DNA of 52,460 nt from Fusobacterium naviforme (GTDB lineage Bacteria > Bacillota > Clostridia > Lachnospirales > Lachnospiraceae): positions 17,360-69,819 of the forward strand of contig PYGH01000012.1 of the NCBI GenBank assembly GCA_003014445.1. The letters run 5' to 3'. A program made the translations under genes and the position numbers. Position 1 is the first letter of the stretch. Every line of letters starts with the position of its first letter. Positions 7,639 to 16,113 of the stretch are shown here, piece after piece. The notes under the pieces were generated by a model, which saw nothing but the letters and a program-made list of their open reading frames with translations, had not been told where the DNA came from and ran no database searches.

Positions 7639-9551
7639 AATACCGCGGATCCGTCACAGTCTTCCTCGCACTTGTTATTACCTGCTGTAGTGCCATGATC
7701 TGCGCGCTCACTGAGAGCGCACGCACTGCAGGGGCACGCTTCTATGTGCGCAATATGGCAGATGCCTCCATAAACTCTCTCTTTTCGCAGTATCACAGAG
7801 AGCTCTGGGACAGCTACCGCATCATAGGCTATGCCTATGAGAATGATCAGAGCTGCACACGGGAGATGGAAAATTTTATAAGACCCTATCTGGAACACTG
7901 TGGATGGTACGCACTCCGTTCACCGGAGATCAGTATTACCAAGAAGACCTTTCTCACGGACGCGGGCGGGAGGTGGTTCGAGCAGGAGATACTGGACTAT
8001 CTGAAGTTCGGCTGGATCAACCTGAACACTGCCCCCGCCTCGGCCGAGGAGCTGTGGGAACAGATCTCTGAGGCACAGACCATGGACTCCGTGCTGAAGG
8101 ACTACGGTCTCCGCAGCAGAGAGGCCATCGCCATGGAAAAGGCTATTATGAAAATCAAGAAGAATCTGGACACACAGGAGAGGCTGCACCGGGAAGCGGA
8201 AGCAGAACTCCGGGACGGCAATCATTCCGCCTTCCAGCGCAGCGCTTCTGAGCTTGCCGGGACAATCCGGGCACTGCCCTCGCTTATACAGAGCTACGAC
8301 AAAAAGGCCGATAGCTACAGCAGAAATCTCGCAGAAACCGAGGCGCGCCACCGGGATGCGCTGGAGGGACTTAAGCCGGAGAATCAGACTATTATCAGGG
8401 AACAGCTTAGCTCCTGCCACGAATATGCCGATCAGGACGGCAGCCGCCGACTGGAGATCGACTCCCTGGACGACGACAACGAATACCTGCTCCGCGCCAT
8501 TCAGGATGTCCGCAGCTACGCAGAAGAGACAGAGGAGTACATAGAGGACGCAGAAGATGATGAGGAGGGTGATGGCATTGATGAGGCGGCGCTCTGGGCA
8601 GAGGTCGCAGAGAGCTGGTGCGCAATCCGCCTGCCCACACTCGGCGCAGCACATGGCATAGACAACGAGGAGACAGAATCTCTGCTCGAGGCGATACTGG
8701 ATCTCGCCGCCGGAGGGTACTTAAACATTGTGCTGCCGCCGGACCGCGAGATTCCTGCTGAACACTTTGACTGCTCCGACTTTCCTTCGAGAACAGCTGT
8801 CACTGCAAGGACTGACGCCGGTCCCTCGCTTCTGACCGCACTTGCGGTTGATGAATACGCAGGACAGTTTCTTCCATGCTTCACAGATCAGAGAGAGGAG
8901 GGTATACTCTGCCAGCTGGAATACACACTCACAGGCTCCTCCTCAGAGCGGGAGAATTTCAGCGCGGCACTCACCCAGCTGCTTGCAGTCCGGGAAGCTC
9001 TGAACTTTATCTGTATCATGTCGGACAATTCGCTGCGTGAGCAGGCGCGTCTCACTGCTGCAACCATCACAGCCGCCGCACAGATTCCGGGACTCTCTGT
9101 GCTCGTTGAGTGCCTCATCATCACTGCGTGGGCCCTGCTGGAGAGCTTTCTGGACCTCCGTCTTCTGCTCGAGGGCAGGAAGGCTGCGCTGTTCAAGACC
9201 CGGGAGAGCTGGATGAGCGATCTCAGCGACCTCCTGCGCTTTGCCGCCAGTCTCCAGCTCCCGACAGAAAAACTCCAAGAGGCGACCGGCGGTCTGCGCT
9301 ATGAGGACTGTCTGAAGCTGCTGCTCTTCACCAAAAGCGCAGAGGAGAGAGATTACCGCATCATGGACATGATTCAGGCAAATCTGTCTCTCTCTGACCC
9401 TGGTTTTCGCATGAGTCAGTGCATCTACGGGATGCACGCAGAGCTTCAATGCGAATCTGATCACCTGTTTACGAAACTCGGAGTTTCTCCGGATGGCGCC
9501 TCTCTCGGCGCATCCTTCCCAATCTGTGTAAAAATGGTCAAGGCCTATTAA
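7635..9551 (+). CDS. DUF5702 domain protein, TadG-like minor component
   Basis: A 638-residue protein matching the DUF5702 family found in Clostridia Tad clusters. It starts with a short leader and the pilin-like segment GSVTVFLALVITCCSAM, then AGARFYVRNMADASINSLFSQ, which is diagnostic. The Gly-Ser cleavage context is present but the +5 Glu is replaced by Phe, so processing is uncertain. The middle (about 170-310) is rich in Glu, Arg and Lys and looks coiled-coil, including an acidic run near 295-315. A hydrophobic stretch near 480-500 may be a second membrane helix. It starts in an ATGA overlap with the pilin stop. TadG-like proteins are thought to be surface or tip-associated; the role here is inferred. 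Confidence 0.82.
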   Translation: MKYRGSVTVFLALVITCCSAMICALTESARTAGARFYVRNMADASINSLFSQYHRELWDSYRIIGYAYENDQSCTREMENFIRPYLEHCGWYALRSPEISITKKTFLTDAGGRWFEQEILDYLKFGWINLNTAPASAEELWEQISEAQTMDSVLKDYGLRSREAIAMEKAIMKIKKNLDTQERLHREAEAELRDGNHSAFQRSASELAGTIRALPSLIQSYDKKADSYSRNLAETEARHRDALEGLKPENQTIIREQLSSCHEYADQDGSRRLEIDSLDDDNEYLLRAIQDVRSYAEETEEYIEDAEDDEEGDGIDEAALWAEVAESWCAIRLPTLGAAHGIDNEETESLLEAILDLAAGGYLNIVLPPDREIPAEHFDCSDFPSRTAVTARTDAGPSLLTALAVDEYAGQFLPCFTDQREEGILCQLEYTLTGSSSERENFSAALTQLLAVREALNFICIMSDNSLREQARLTAATITAAAQIPGLSVLVECLIITAWALLESFLDLRLLLEGRKAALFKTRESWMSDLSDLLRFAASLQLPTEKLQEATGGLRYEDCLKLLLFTKSAEERDYRIMDMIQANLSLSDPGFRMSQCIYGMHAELQCESDHLFTKLGVSPDGASLGASFPICVKMVKAY

Positions 9552-9630
9552 ATGCCGTACCCTCGCTCTGTCCCCGCAGGATCGCGGACGGGTCCCCGGC
9601 ACTGCTCCCCCCAAGGAAGAAGGTAACGGG

Positions 9631-10614
9631 ATGAAACTACATATCTTTCAAATCCCTGTCTATCCCCCAAAAAACAATCGGAATATGGCTCTCCAGGTAC
9701 ATAACCGGCTGCATCCCTTCCTTCCTCTGTCCGGGAGAGCAGCGCCGGGGGATCGTCCGCTTCGCGCGAGTCTCACTCTTGAGGCTGCCCTGGTGCTTCC
9801 GCTCTTTCTCTTTATGATGTATCTGCTGATACTTCCCATGCGGATGATGGACAGCGCAAGGGCAATGCAGCAGCTCTGCGAGGCTGTCTGTCAGGACACG
9901 GCTGAGGCCTGCTATCTGCTGCAGGCGGAGAATAGCTCCGATGCCTCCGATCAGACCGCAGGTGCGACAGACAGTGCCGACTCTGACTCAGCTGACATCC
10001 GCGCACGAGAACAGCACACCGCAGGCGCCCGCTCCGGTCGTTCTTCTGCGCTCCATCGCTCTGCGGCAGCGCTGGCCGCGCTCCGCGCATCAACGGAAAT
10101 AGAGGATGCTTTTATAGAAAATATCCGCTCTCATCGCAGCAGCTGTCTCTCAGACGGGGAAACCATCACCATTGTACTGGACTACGATTATCACCTGCCC
10201 TTTTCTGTCTTTGGGCTCTCCAGCATTCCACAGACTGTCACCGCCTCCCGCCGCGCATGGATCGGCCGGAATCCCGCAGGGCAATCCTCCGACAGTAACA
10301 ATACGGAGGGTACGCTCGTCTATATCGGAAAAAGCAGCACTCGCTACCACAGCTCTGCCGGCTGTCACTATCTGTCCAATGAGCTGCGCGCTGTGCCATA
10401 TCATGCAATCGCTTCTGAGCGAAATTCCGGCGGTTCCCGCTATCACGCCTGCCCGCGCTGCGCTAAGGGTGTGAGCGCCGGCACTGTTTATATCATGCCG
10501 AGCGGATCCGCCTATCATGCAAATACAGATTGCAGTGCGATTCGCGCCTATGCGCAGCTGGTTCCAAAATCATCGGTGGAGCACCTCGGGCCATGCAGTT
10601 ACTGCTGTCCCTGA
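9631..10614 (+). CDS. TadE-like pseudopilin with C-terminal Cys motif pair
   Basis: A 327-residue protein with a pilin-like helix at about 49-70 preceded by RASLTLEA, the usual TadE/TadG context, although the -1 residue is Ala rather than Gly. A Ser/Ala-rich linker follows (about 100-150). The last 100 residues carry two similar units: VYIGKSSTRYHSSAGCHYL ... YHACPRCAKG and VYIMPSGSAYHANTDCSAI ... LGPCSYCCP. Each has a Tyr-His, a single Cys, then a CxxC. This pattern is common in small extracellular Firmicutes domains and may bind metal or form disulphides. The start is set by AAGGAAGAAGG before the ATG at 9631. Minor pilus subunit is the inferred role. Confidence 0.8.
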   Translation: MKLHIFQIPVYPPKNNRNMALQVHNRLHPFLPLSGRAAPGDRPLRASLTLEAALVLPLFLFMMYLLILPMRMMDSARAMQQLCEAVCQDTAEACYLLQAENSSDASDQTAGATDSADSDSADIRAREQHTAGARSGRSSALHRSAAALAALRASTEIEDAFIENIRSHRSSCLSDGETITIVLDYDYHLPFSVFGLSSIPQTVTASRRAWIGRNPAGQSSDSNNTEGTLVYIGKSSTRYHSSAGCHYLSNELRAVPYHAIASERNSGGSRYHACPRCAKGVSAGTVYIMPSGSAYHANTDCSAIRAYAQLVPKSSVEHLGPCSYCCP

Positions 10615-10666
10615 CTCACAAAGCAGACAGCTCCGATCATTTTATTTCAGAGATCAAGGAGGCCCT

Positions 10667-11707
10667 ATGCTGATTTTTACCTTCTTCGGACGTATGATAC
10701 TGTTTGGCTTTCTCACGCTATGCGTGCTTCAGGACATCCGACGTATGGAAATAGAGCGGAGACTTTTTCTTTTGATGGGAATTGCGGTCTGCCTGTATGA
10801 GCTCCGACTGCTCCTCTCGGGCACGCTTCCCCCGTACCGGGAGCTGCTGTTGTCTGTGATTCCGGGCCTCGTGCTTCTTCTCGTCTCAAAGCTGAGCAGA
10901 GAGGCTCTCGGCCTCGGGGATTCCCTGTTTTTTCTGCTTCTGGGCCCCTGCTGCGGCGCTGTGCGCCTGCTCTCCATACTGGCCGCCTCCTTTCTGCTCG
11001 CCGCAGTCTGCGCGCTTTTTTTCATCACTGCTGCCAGTATGCGGGGAGGAGTGCAGCGCGGCAGAAGAATTCCCTTTCTTCCCTTCACCATCGCACCTGT
11101 TCTGTACCACATTTTTACGCTGAGCGCTCCCACAGAGAGAAAACTTTATCTCGCTGTAATCTGTTCCTTGATTGTCCTTTATATATTCCAGGCCGTCCTC
11201 ATACTGCAAAAAGCAAAACAAAAACCGAGACTCTTCCGGCTTCCCGAGCGCTCGCCCGGACAGACAGCGCGAAAGCTCCGCGGAAGCCTCACGGTCGAAG
11301 CCTCTTATGTTTTTGCCCTGATCTTCCTCGCAATCTCCGCAATGATACGTTTTTCATGGAAGCAGCGAAACACCTGTCTCGCCGCATTTCTTCTGACGGA
11401 AACCAGTGTGAGGGCTGCACATGCCGAGCCGCTGTACGATCCGCATGGCGCCGACGAGGCTGCTCTCAGCGCCGAGCTGCGGCTCCGTCTCTCCTCCATT
11501 CAGGCGCTGAAGGATTCCGCCCTGTGTGTGGAGCGCAGCCCCCTGCATTCCCGCGCACTGCTGCAAAACAGTGAGATGAAACTCTCCGCAGAGCGGCGCA
11601 ATGCAAATTCTGAGGATGTCATGCGCGCAGCAACTGCAATCCGGGAATACAGCAATCCCCTGCAAAAACAGAAAGGAAGCTCTGATCATGCCACAGATCT
11701 TAAATGA
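10667..11707 (+). CDS. Prepilin peptidase (A24) fused to a TadE-like pilin domain
   Basis: A 346-residue fusion. Residues 1-190 are a polytopic A24 aspartic peptidase (TadV/CpaA/PilD type) with the two catalytic aspartates: Asp23 in LQDIRRMEI and Asp85 in GLGDS. After a basic linker (KAKQKPRLFRLPERSPGQTARKLR in two blocks) comes GSLTVEAS at about 206, then a hydrophobic helix and a soluble C-terminal tail. Thus the peptidase carries a domain that looks like its own substrate, with Gly, then Glu at +5. The frame is continuous and there is no start codon with an RBS at the junction. The ATG at 10667 follows AAGGAGG. A second, stand-alone A24 peptidase is encoded at 14555. Confidence 0.82.
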   Translation: MLIFTFFGRMILFGFLTLCVLQDIRRMEIERRLFLLMGIAVCLYELRLLLSGTLPPYRELLLSVIPGLVLLLVSKLSREALGLGDSLFFLLLGPCCGAVRLLSILAASFLLAAVCALFFITAASMRGGVQRGRRIPFLPFTIAPVLYHIFTLSAPTERKLYLAVICSLIVLYIFQAVLILQKAKQKPRLFRLPERSPGQTARKLRGSLTVEASYVFALIFLAISAMIRFSWKQRNTCLAAFLLTETSVRAAHAEPLYDPHGADEAALSAELRLRLSSIQALKDSALCVERSPLHSRALLQNSEMKLSAERRNANSEDVMRAATAIREYSNPLQKQKGSSDHATDLK

Positions 11708-12494
11708 AACCGACCGCCGCTATCTGACTATCCCCGCTGACATTCAGCTCCGGGAACAGTTTGAACTGCGTATGCTGGAGGAAAATCCGATCGATGGTCT
11801 TCTGAGGCTCTCCATATGTGACAACAACGGAGAGCTCGAGCTCCGCTATGATATCAGCGGGATGTACTCTCTCGCAGAGCTGTCAGAAACCCAGAAGCTG
11901 CTTGCCGCCGACATCCGCCGCCTCATTCTCACCCTGAAGCACATCATCGCAGGCATGCCCCCCTATCTTCTCGATCCCTCCGGCATCCTCCTCTCGCTGG
12001 AATCTGTCTATCTCTCTCCTGTCAGCCGGTCTCCCTGCTTTCTCTTTATTCCGGCCAGAGGAAGCAGCTTTTCATCAGAGCTCTCTGAGTTTCTGAAAAC
12101 CGTGCTTGCGTGCACGGATCAGGATGACTACTCCAGTGTCGTACTTGCCTATCGCCTCTACAAGGAGAGTCTCGATCATCCGAGCGCACTGGATCGACTT
12201 GAGCAGATTCTTGTTTCTCAGGAAAATATTTCTGATCCCACCGTACTGACGCATACCGATGAAGCTGCTGTGGAGCTTCCTCTGCCGGAAGCATTGATAC
12301 CCGAAGACAACGAAGCACTGATCGCAGAAATCCGGGAGGTGACGTTCCCCTCTGAATCGGACAACTCCGGAGAGAATGAAAAAAGCGGTGGACTCTTCCA
12401 CCGCCTCTTCCACAAAAATGAAGACAGGAGCGAATTGATTTCAGGTGATCACAGCGAGGAATGTGCCTTCGCGGAGCTGGTCGCAAGGAGCTGA
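11688..12494 (+). CDS. DUF6382 domain protein of the Tad cluster
   Basis: A 268-residue soluble protein that I recognise as DUF6382-like, a family common next to Tad genes in Clostridia and often joined to a C-terminal FHA domain. Here the conserved part is the first 180 residues (YDISGMYSLAELSETQKLL, then LLDPSGILLSLESVYLSP). The C-terminus is acidic and low complexity, with no FHA domain visible, so this copy is short. The ATG at 11688 lies inside the end of the preceding gene (20-base overlap) after GAAAGGAAG. The 3' end overlaps the convergent glgB by 46 bases. The biochemical role is unknown; a regulatory part in pilus assembly is a guess from context. Confidence 0.72.
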   Translation: MPQILNETDRRYLTIPADIQLREQFELRMLEENPIDGLLRLSICDNNGELELRYDISGMYSLAELSETQKLLAADIRRLILTLKHIIAGMPPYLLDPSGILLSLESVYLSPVSRSPCFLFIPARGSSFSSELSEFLKTVLACTDQDDYSSVVLAYRLYKESLDHPSALDRLEQILVSQENISDPTVLTHTDEAAVELPLPEALIPEDNEALIAEIREVTFPSESDNSGENEKSGGLFHRLFHKNEDRSELISGDHSEECAFAELVARS

Positions 12495-14452
12495 GGCTGC
12501 CCGCCGACAGCGGTCTTCGTTTTCGCCGTCTTTCTTGCCGGGCCAAACTCATATATGCGGATACCGTAGGGCTCCAGCGGGTGAAAAATATGATACGGAC
12601 GATTGTCACATTCTCCCTTGTAGGCTCTGAAGCTCTCTGCTTTCTTCTTTTGCAGCTTGTAAGCCCCGTCTTTCTCATCAAAAATCAGGCGATAGCTGCC
12701 CGCATGCGGAACGCCGACCTTGTAGTCCGGCCGCTCCATAGGCGTAAAGTTAATTACAAAGAGCAGAGACTTCTTCCTGTCCTTATCGTAGCGCACAAAG
12801 GAAAAGACAGAGCGCTCCGCATCGTTTGCATTGATCCACTCAAAACCGTCCCAGTTGTCATCCTGCTGATAGAGGCAGGGATGCGTGCGGTAGATGTGAA
12901 GCAATCCTCTGACAAAATTCTGAAGTGTCCGATGCGGCTCCTCATTCAGCAATTCCCAGCTGAGGGAAACACTTTCATCCCACTCATGCCACTGCGCAAA
13001 ATCCTGTCCCATAAAGAGAAGCTTTTTACCAGGATGTCCGAACATGTAGGCATACGCGCACCTCAGATTTGCAAATTTATCCTCGTAAATGCCCGGCATC
13101 TTATTGATCATCGAGCACTTGAGATGCACTACCTCGTCGTGAGAAAGCACCAGAATATAGTTCTCACTTGTAAAATAGGTGAGACCAAAGGTCATCTTAT
13201 TGTGATTTCCCTTTCGGAAATAAGGATCCAGCTTCATGTACTCAAGGAAATCGTGCATCCAGCCCATATTCCACTTGAAGGTAAAGCCCAGGCCGTTTTT
13301 CTCCGGACTGTGCGTCACCATGGGCCAGGCAGTGCTCTCCTCTGCAATAATCATGCTTCCGTCGTGCCGCCCGGCTATGACTGAATTCAGATGCTTGAAG
13401 AACTCTATCGCCTCCAGATTTTCATTGCCGCCATACTGATTGCTGCACCACTCCCCCTCCCGTCTGCCATAGTCGAGATACAGCATCGAGGCGACTGCAT
13501 CAACCCGCAGACCGTCCACATGATACTCGTTCAGCCAGTAGAGCGCATTTGCGATGAGAAAATTCTTTACCTCATTCTTCCCATAATCAAAGACCTTGGT
13601 ACCCCAGTCCGGATGCTCTCCCTTTCTGGGGTCTGCATATTCATAGCAGCTCTGACCGTCAAAATCCGCAAGACCAAAAGCATCCCGCGGAAAATGTGCC
13701 GGTACCCAGTCCAGAATGACTCCGATTCCGGCCCGGTGCAGGTAGTTCACGAAATACTGAAAATCCTGAGCATCGCCATAGCGGGCCGTCGGCGCATAAT
13801 AACCGGTTACCTGATAGCCCCAGCTCCCGTCAAAGGGATGCTCCGCAATGCCCATCAGCTCAACATGTGTATACCCCATGTCCTTTACATAGGCTGCAAG
13901 CTCCTCTGCAAGCTCCCGGTAGGACTTGAAGCCGTCCCGCGCTCCTCCCTGATTCTTCTTCCATGAGCCCAGATGACACTCATAAATACTGAGCGCACTG
14001 TGCCGGGGATCCTGCTCCGCCCGTTTTTTCATCCAGCTGCGATCTCCCCATGAAAACTCCCAGGGCTCATCCGCCATACGTGAAGCGGTTCCCGGACGGA
14101 ATTCCGCACAGCGGGCGTAGGGATCCGCCTTATACAGAATGTCGCCCCCCTGTGTTCGAATCACAAACTTATACAGCTCACCTGCACTGAGCCCAGGGAT
14201 AAAGCACTCCCATATTCCTCCCTGACCAACTCTCGTACAGCAGCTGTTCTCCGGATCCCAGCGGTTAAAATCTCCAACCACACTCACAGCAGCCGCATGT
14301 GGCGCCCAGACTGCAAAATAATAGCCGCGCTTTCCCTGATATTCGCAGGGATGCGCCCCAAGCTTTTTATATATCTCATAATGCGTTCCCTGACCAAACA
14401 GGTAGCAGTCGTCCTGCGTTATAAATCCAAGTCCCGGATTGTTCTTATCCAT
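12449..14452 (-). CDS. glgB: 1,4-alpha-glucan branching enzyme
   Basis: GH13 enzyme that cuts alpha-1,4 chains and rejoins them as alpha-1,6 branches in glycogen. It has 667 residues with an N-terminal CBM48 domain (YYFAVWAPHAAAVSVVGDFN) and a TIM barrel. The catalytic nucleophile is Asp318 in GLRVDAV, the acid is Glu371 in IIAEEST, and the stabiliser lies in LSHDE (438-440). I chose the ATG at 14452 because GGAGGGG sits just upstream; an ATG four codons earlier has no RBS. No other glycogen gene is in the window. It is embedded between two halves of the Tad locus on the opposite strand, and its last codons overlap the DUF6382 gene. The Ala/Ser/Lys-rich C-terminal tail is not conserved. Confidence 0.96.
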   Translation of the reverse strand: MDKNNPGLGFITQDDCYLFGQGTHYEIYKKLGAHPCEYQGKRGYYFAVWAPHAAAVSVVGDFNRWDPENSCCTRVGQGGIWECFIPGLSAGELYKFVIRTQGGDILYKADPYARCAEFRPGTASRMADEPWEFSWGDRSWMKKRAEQDPRHSALSIYECHLGSWKKNQGGARDGFKSYRELAEELAAYVKDMGYTHVELMGIAEHPFDGSWGYQVTGYYAPTARYGDAQDFQYFVNYLHRAGIGVILDWVPAHFPRDAFGLADFDGQSCYEYADPRKGEHPDWGTKVFDYGKNEVKNFLIANALYWLNEYHVDGLRVDAVASMLYLDYGRREGEWCSNQYGGNENLEAIEFFKHLNSVIAGRHDGSMIIAEESTAWPMVTHSPEKNGLGFTFKWNMGWMHDFLEYMKLDPYFRKGNHNKMTFGLTYFTSENYILVLSHDEVVHLKCSMINKMPGIYEDKFANLRCAYAYMFGHPGKKLLFMGQDFAQWHEWDESVSLSWELLNEEPHRTLQNFVRGLLHIYRTHPCLYQQDDNWDGFEWINANDAERSVFSFVRYDKDRKKSLLFVINFTPMERPDYKVGVPHAGSYRLIFDEKDGAYKLQKKKAESFRAYKGECDNRPYHIFHPLEPYGIRIYEFGPARKTAKTKTAVGGQPQLLATSSAKAHSSL

Positions 14453-14488
14453 AATCCCCTCCATCGGATTTTTGTTGCTGTCAAGTCG

Positions 14489-14517
14489 ATTATACCTGTT
14501 TTACCCTCTCTTTTAAA
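14489..14517 (-). promoter_or_regulatory. Candidate sigma-A promoter of glgB
   Basis: Read on the minus strand, TTTAAA (14512-14517), a 17-base spacer and TATAAT (14489-14494) lie about 37 bases before the glgB start. The -10 is perfect and the -35 matches only in part. Confidence 0.5.
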
Positions 14518-14554
14518 GGAAAGACTGTAAAAATCACACAAAAAGGAGAAGTGA

Positions 14555-14989
14555 ATGAATACGCTTCCTTCCGCTCTGCACACTTCTATGCCGGTACTGC
14601 CACTGCTCCCCGTCCTCACCATTGCCACCTTCAGCGATCTCAAAAGTCGCAGAATCCCGAATCTCCTCATTTTGATCGCCATTCTTCCGGGAGGTTTTTT
14701 CCTGGGACAGAGCTTTCTGCTTCGCCTTTGGTTTATCTGCCTTCTCTGCTACCCGCTGTTCCGTCTCCACTTGGTCGGCGCGGGAGATGTCAAGCTGCTC
14801 GCTGTGATTGCCGCATGGAGCGAGCCGGACAGCTTTCTTTCTTTTCTTTTTTGCAGTCTGCTGCTCGCAGCGATCCCGGCACTGTTCCTTCTGCTCCGGC
14901 GGCGGCACTCCGGCATTCCCATGGCCCCCTGCTTTCTTCTCAGTTTCATCTGCTGTCAGGTTGCCAATATTCCACTCACAGCAGCGTAA
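14555..14989 (+). CDS. tadV: Prepilin peptidase, TadV/CpaA type
   Basis: A 144-residue A24 aspartic peptidase lacking the N-terminal methyltransferase domain, as in Tad systems; it removes the leader of Flp prepilin at the cytoplasmic membrane face. Both catalytic motifs are visible: Asp28 in FSDLKSRRIPN and Asp78 in GAGDVK. About four to five hydrophobic segments follow. The ATG at 14555 is preceded by AAAGGAG; a longer frame read from 14551 is a different phase and is spurious. It is divergent from glgB and is followed 44 bases later by tadZ. Together with the fused peptidase at 10667, the locus encodes two maturation enzymes. Confidence 0.93.
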   Translation: MNTLPSALHTSMPVLPLLPVLTIATFSDLKSRRIPNLLILIAILPGGFFLGQSFLLRLWFICLLCYPLFRLHLVGAGDVKLLAVIAAWSEPDSFLSFLFCSLLLAAIPALFLLLRRRHSGIPMAPCFLLSFICCQVANIPLTAA

Positions 14990-15033
14990 TACTATTTTTT
15001 TCCCTCATTATACCCATTCAGGAGGATATCACT

Positions 15034-16038
15034 ATGCGCAGAGTCATGGCTGTCGTTGATCAGGATGCAGAATATGGAAAACGGCTGGTTTCCTACTTTA
15101 ATGAGCAGTCCAGCATTGGCTTTCGGGCAACGGCCTTCTCCGAGCTGGAGAGCTTCCGAAGGTTCTGTCAGAGTGTACAGATAGAGATCCTCCTGATCTC
15201 AGAGTCACTTGCTCACGACGCACACGGACTCACCGGAAATGCAAAGGTCATTCTGCTCAGCGAAGACGGTTTTGTCGCGGGAAAGGAACATCGTCCCTTC
15301 GGAGCTGCTGCAGTGTTTAAATATCTCCCTGCGGACCGGATGTCCCGGGAGCTCATGAAAATTTACGCAGACGACGACAGCCATACCGTGACACGTGTCC
15401 GCTCCTCACAGTGTGAAATCATCGGAGTCTACTCGCCCGTCAACCGCTGCGGAAAGACAACCCTCGCTATCACGCTCGGTATGGTGCGTGCCTCCCGCGG
15501 AAGAACATTGCTCATCTCTCTGGAGGAATATGCCGGTGTATTTATGAACATTTCCCGCAACGCGGAAGAGGATTTGTCCGATGTCATCTATTGCTACCTG
15601 CAAGGCTCCTACTCCTGGAGCCGCTTAAAAAGCAAGGTACATTCCTTCGGCTCACTTGACTATATCCCGCCTGTGCGCTGCATAGAGGATGTCTCTCAGA
15701 TTTCCTCAGAGGATATGTCACGACTCATCCGCCGCATCGCCGAGGAGAGCGGATACGCAACCATCATCCTGGACTTCGGCTCCTTCGGCCGCCGGGCCTC
15801 TGAGCTTCTCGAGAGCTGCGACCGCATCTTTATGCCCGTGACAGAGGATCCGCTAGCCACTCTGAAACTGGATTCCTTCTACGAATATCTGGACAAGGCG
15901 GAAAAAGCGGAGCTGAAGGAACGATTGATCAAATGTAATCTGCCTTATGATAAAGAAAAGGCGCAGGACTATGCCCGCGCACTGATCTCCGTCTATGAGA
16001 GCGGCTCCCTGTACGACTATGCCGCAGGGCTCCACTGA
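15034..16038 (+). CDS. tadZ: TadZ/CpaE-like P-loop protein of the Tad pilus
   Basis: A 334-residue protein with an N-terminal receiver-like domain (about 1-110, starting VMAVVDQDAEYGKRL) and a C-terminal ParA/MinD-like ATPase. The P loop reads NRCGKTT at 137-143; the usual KGGVGKT signature Lys is missing and is replaced by an Asn-Arg pair, as happens in atypical TadZ proteins. LDFGSFG near 240 corresponds to Walker B/switch II. TadZ proteins localise the Tad machine, often at a pole. I chose the ATG at 15034 after CAGGAGGATATC; the long in-frame extension over tadV is not real. It ends the Tad locus. Confidence 0.87.
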   Translation: MRRVMAVVDQDAEYGKRLVSYFNEQSSIGFRATAFSELESFRRFCQSVQIEILLISESLAHDAHGLTGNAKVILLSEDGFVAGKEHRPFGAAAVFKYLPADRMSRELMKIYADDDSHTVTRVRSSQCEIIGVYSPVNRCGKTTLAITLGMVRASRGRTLLISLEEYAGVFMNISRNAEEDLSDVIYCYLQGSYSWSRLKSKVHSFGSLDYIPPVRCIEDVSQISSEDMSRLIRRIAEESGYATIILDFGSFGRRASELLESCDRIFMPVTEDPLATLKLDSFYEYLDKAEKAELKERLIKCNLPYDKEKAQDYARALISVYESGSLYDYAAGLH

Positions 16039-16113
16039 TCGCCCGTTGAGAAGCCCCCATCATCCGCTTTGCAGATCCCCTCGGCACAGAGACACCCCCG
16101 GGTCCTGAAGCCC

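Noticed and set aside
10667-11707. Two separate genes (peptidase and pilin-like protein) instead of a fusion
   Set aside because: There is no stop between the parts and no start codon with an RBS near the junction at about residue 206.
12461-13384. Plus-strand reading frame of about 300 codons opposite glgB
   Set aside because: No RBS or recognisable domain, and it is fully antisense to conserved GlgB sequence.
14551-15033. N-terminal extension of TadZ over the tadV gene
   Set aside because: The stretch is tadV in another frame; a clear RBS and ATG at 15034 give a normal TadZ start.
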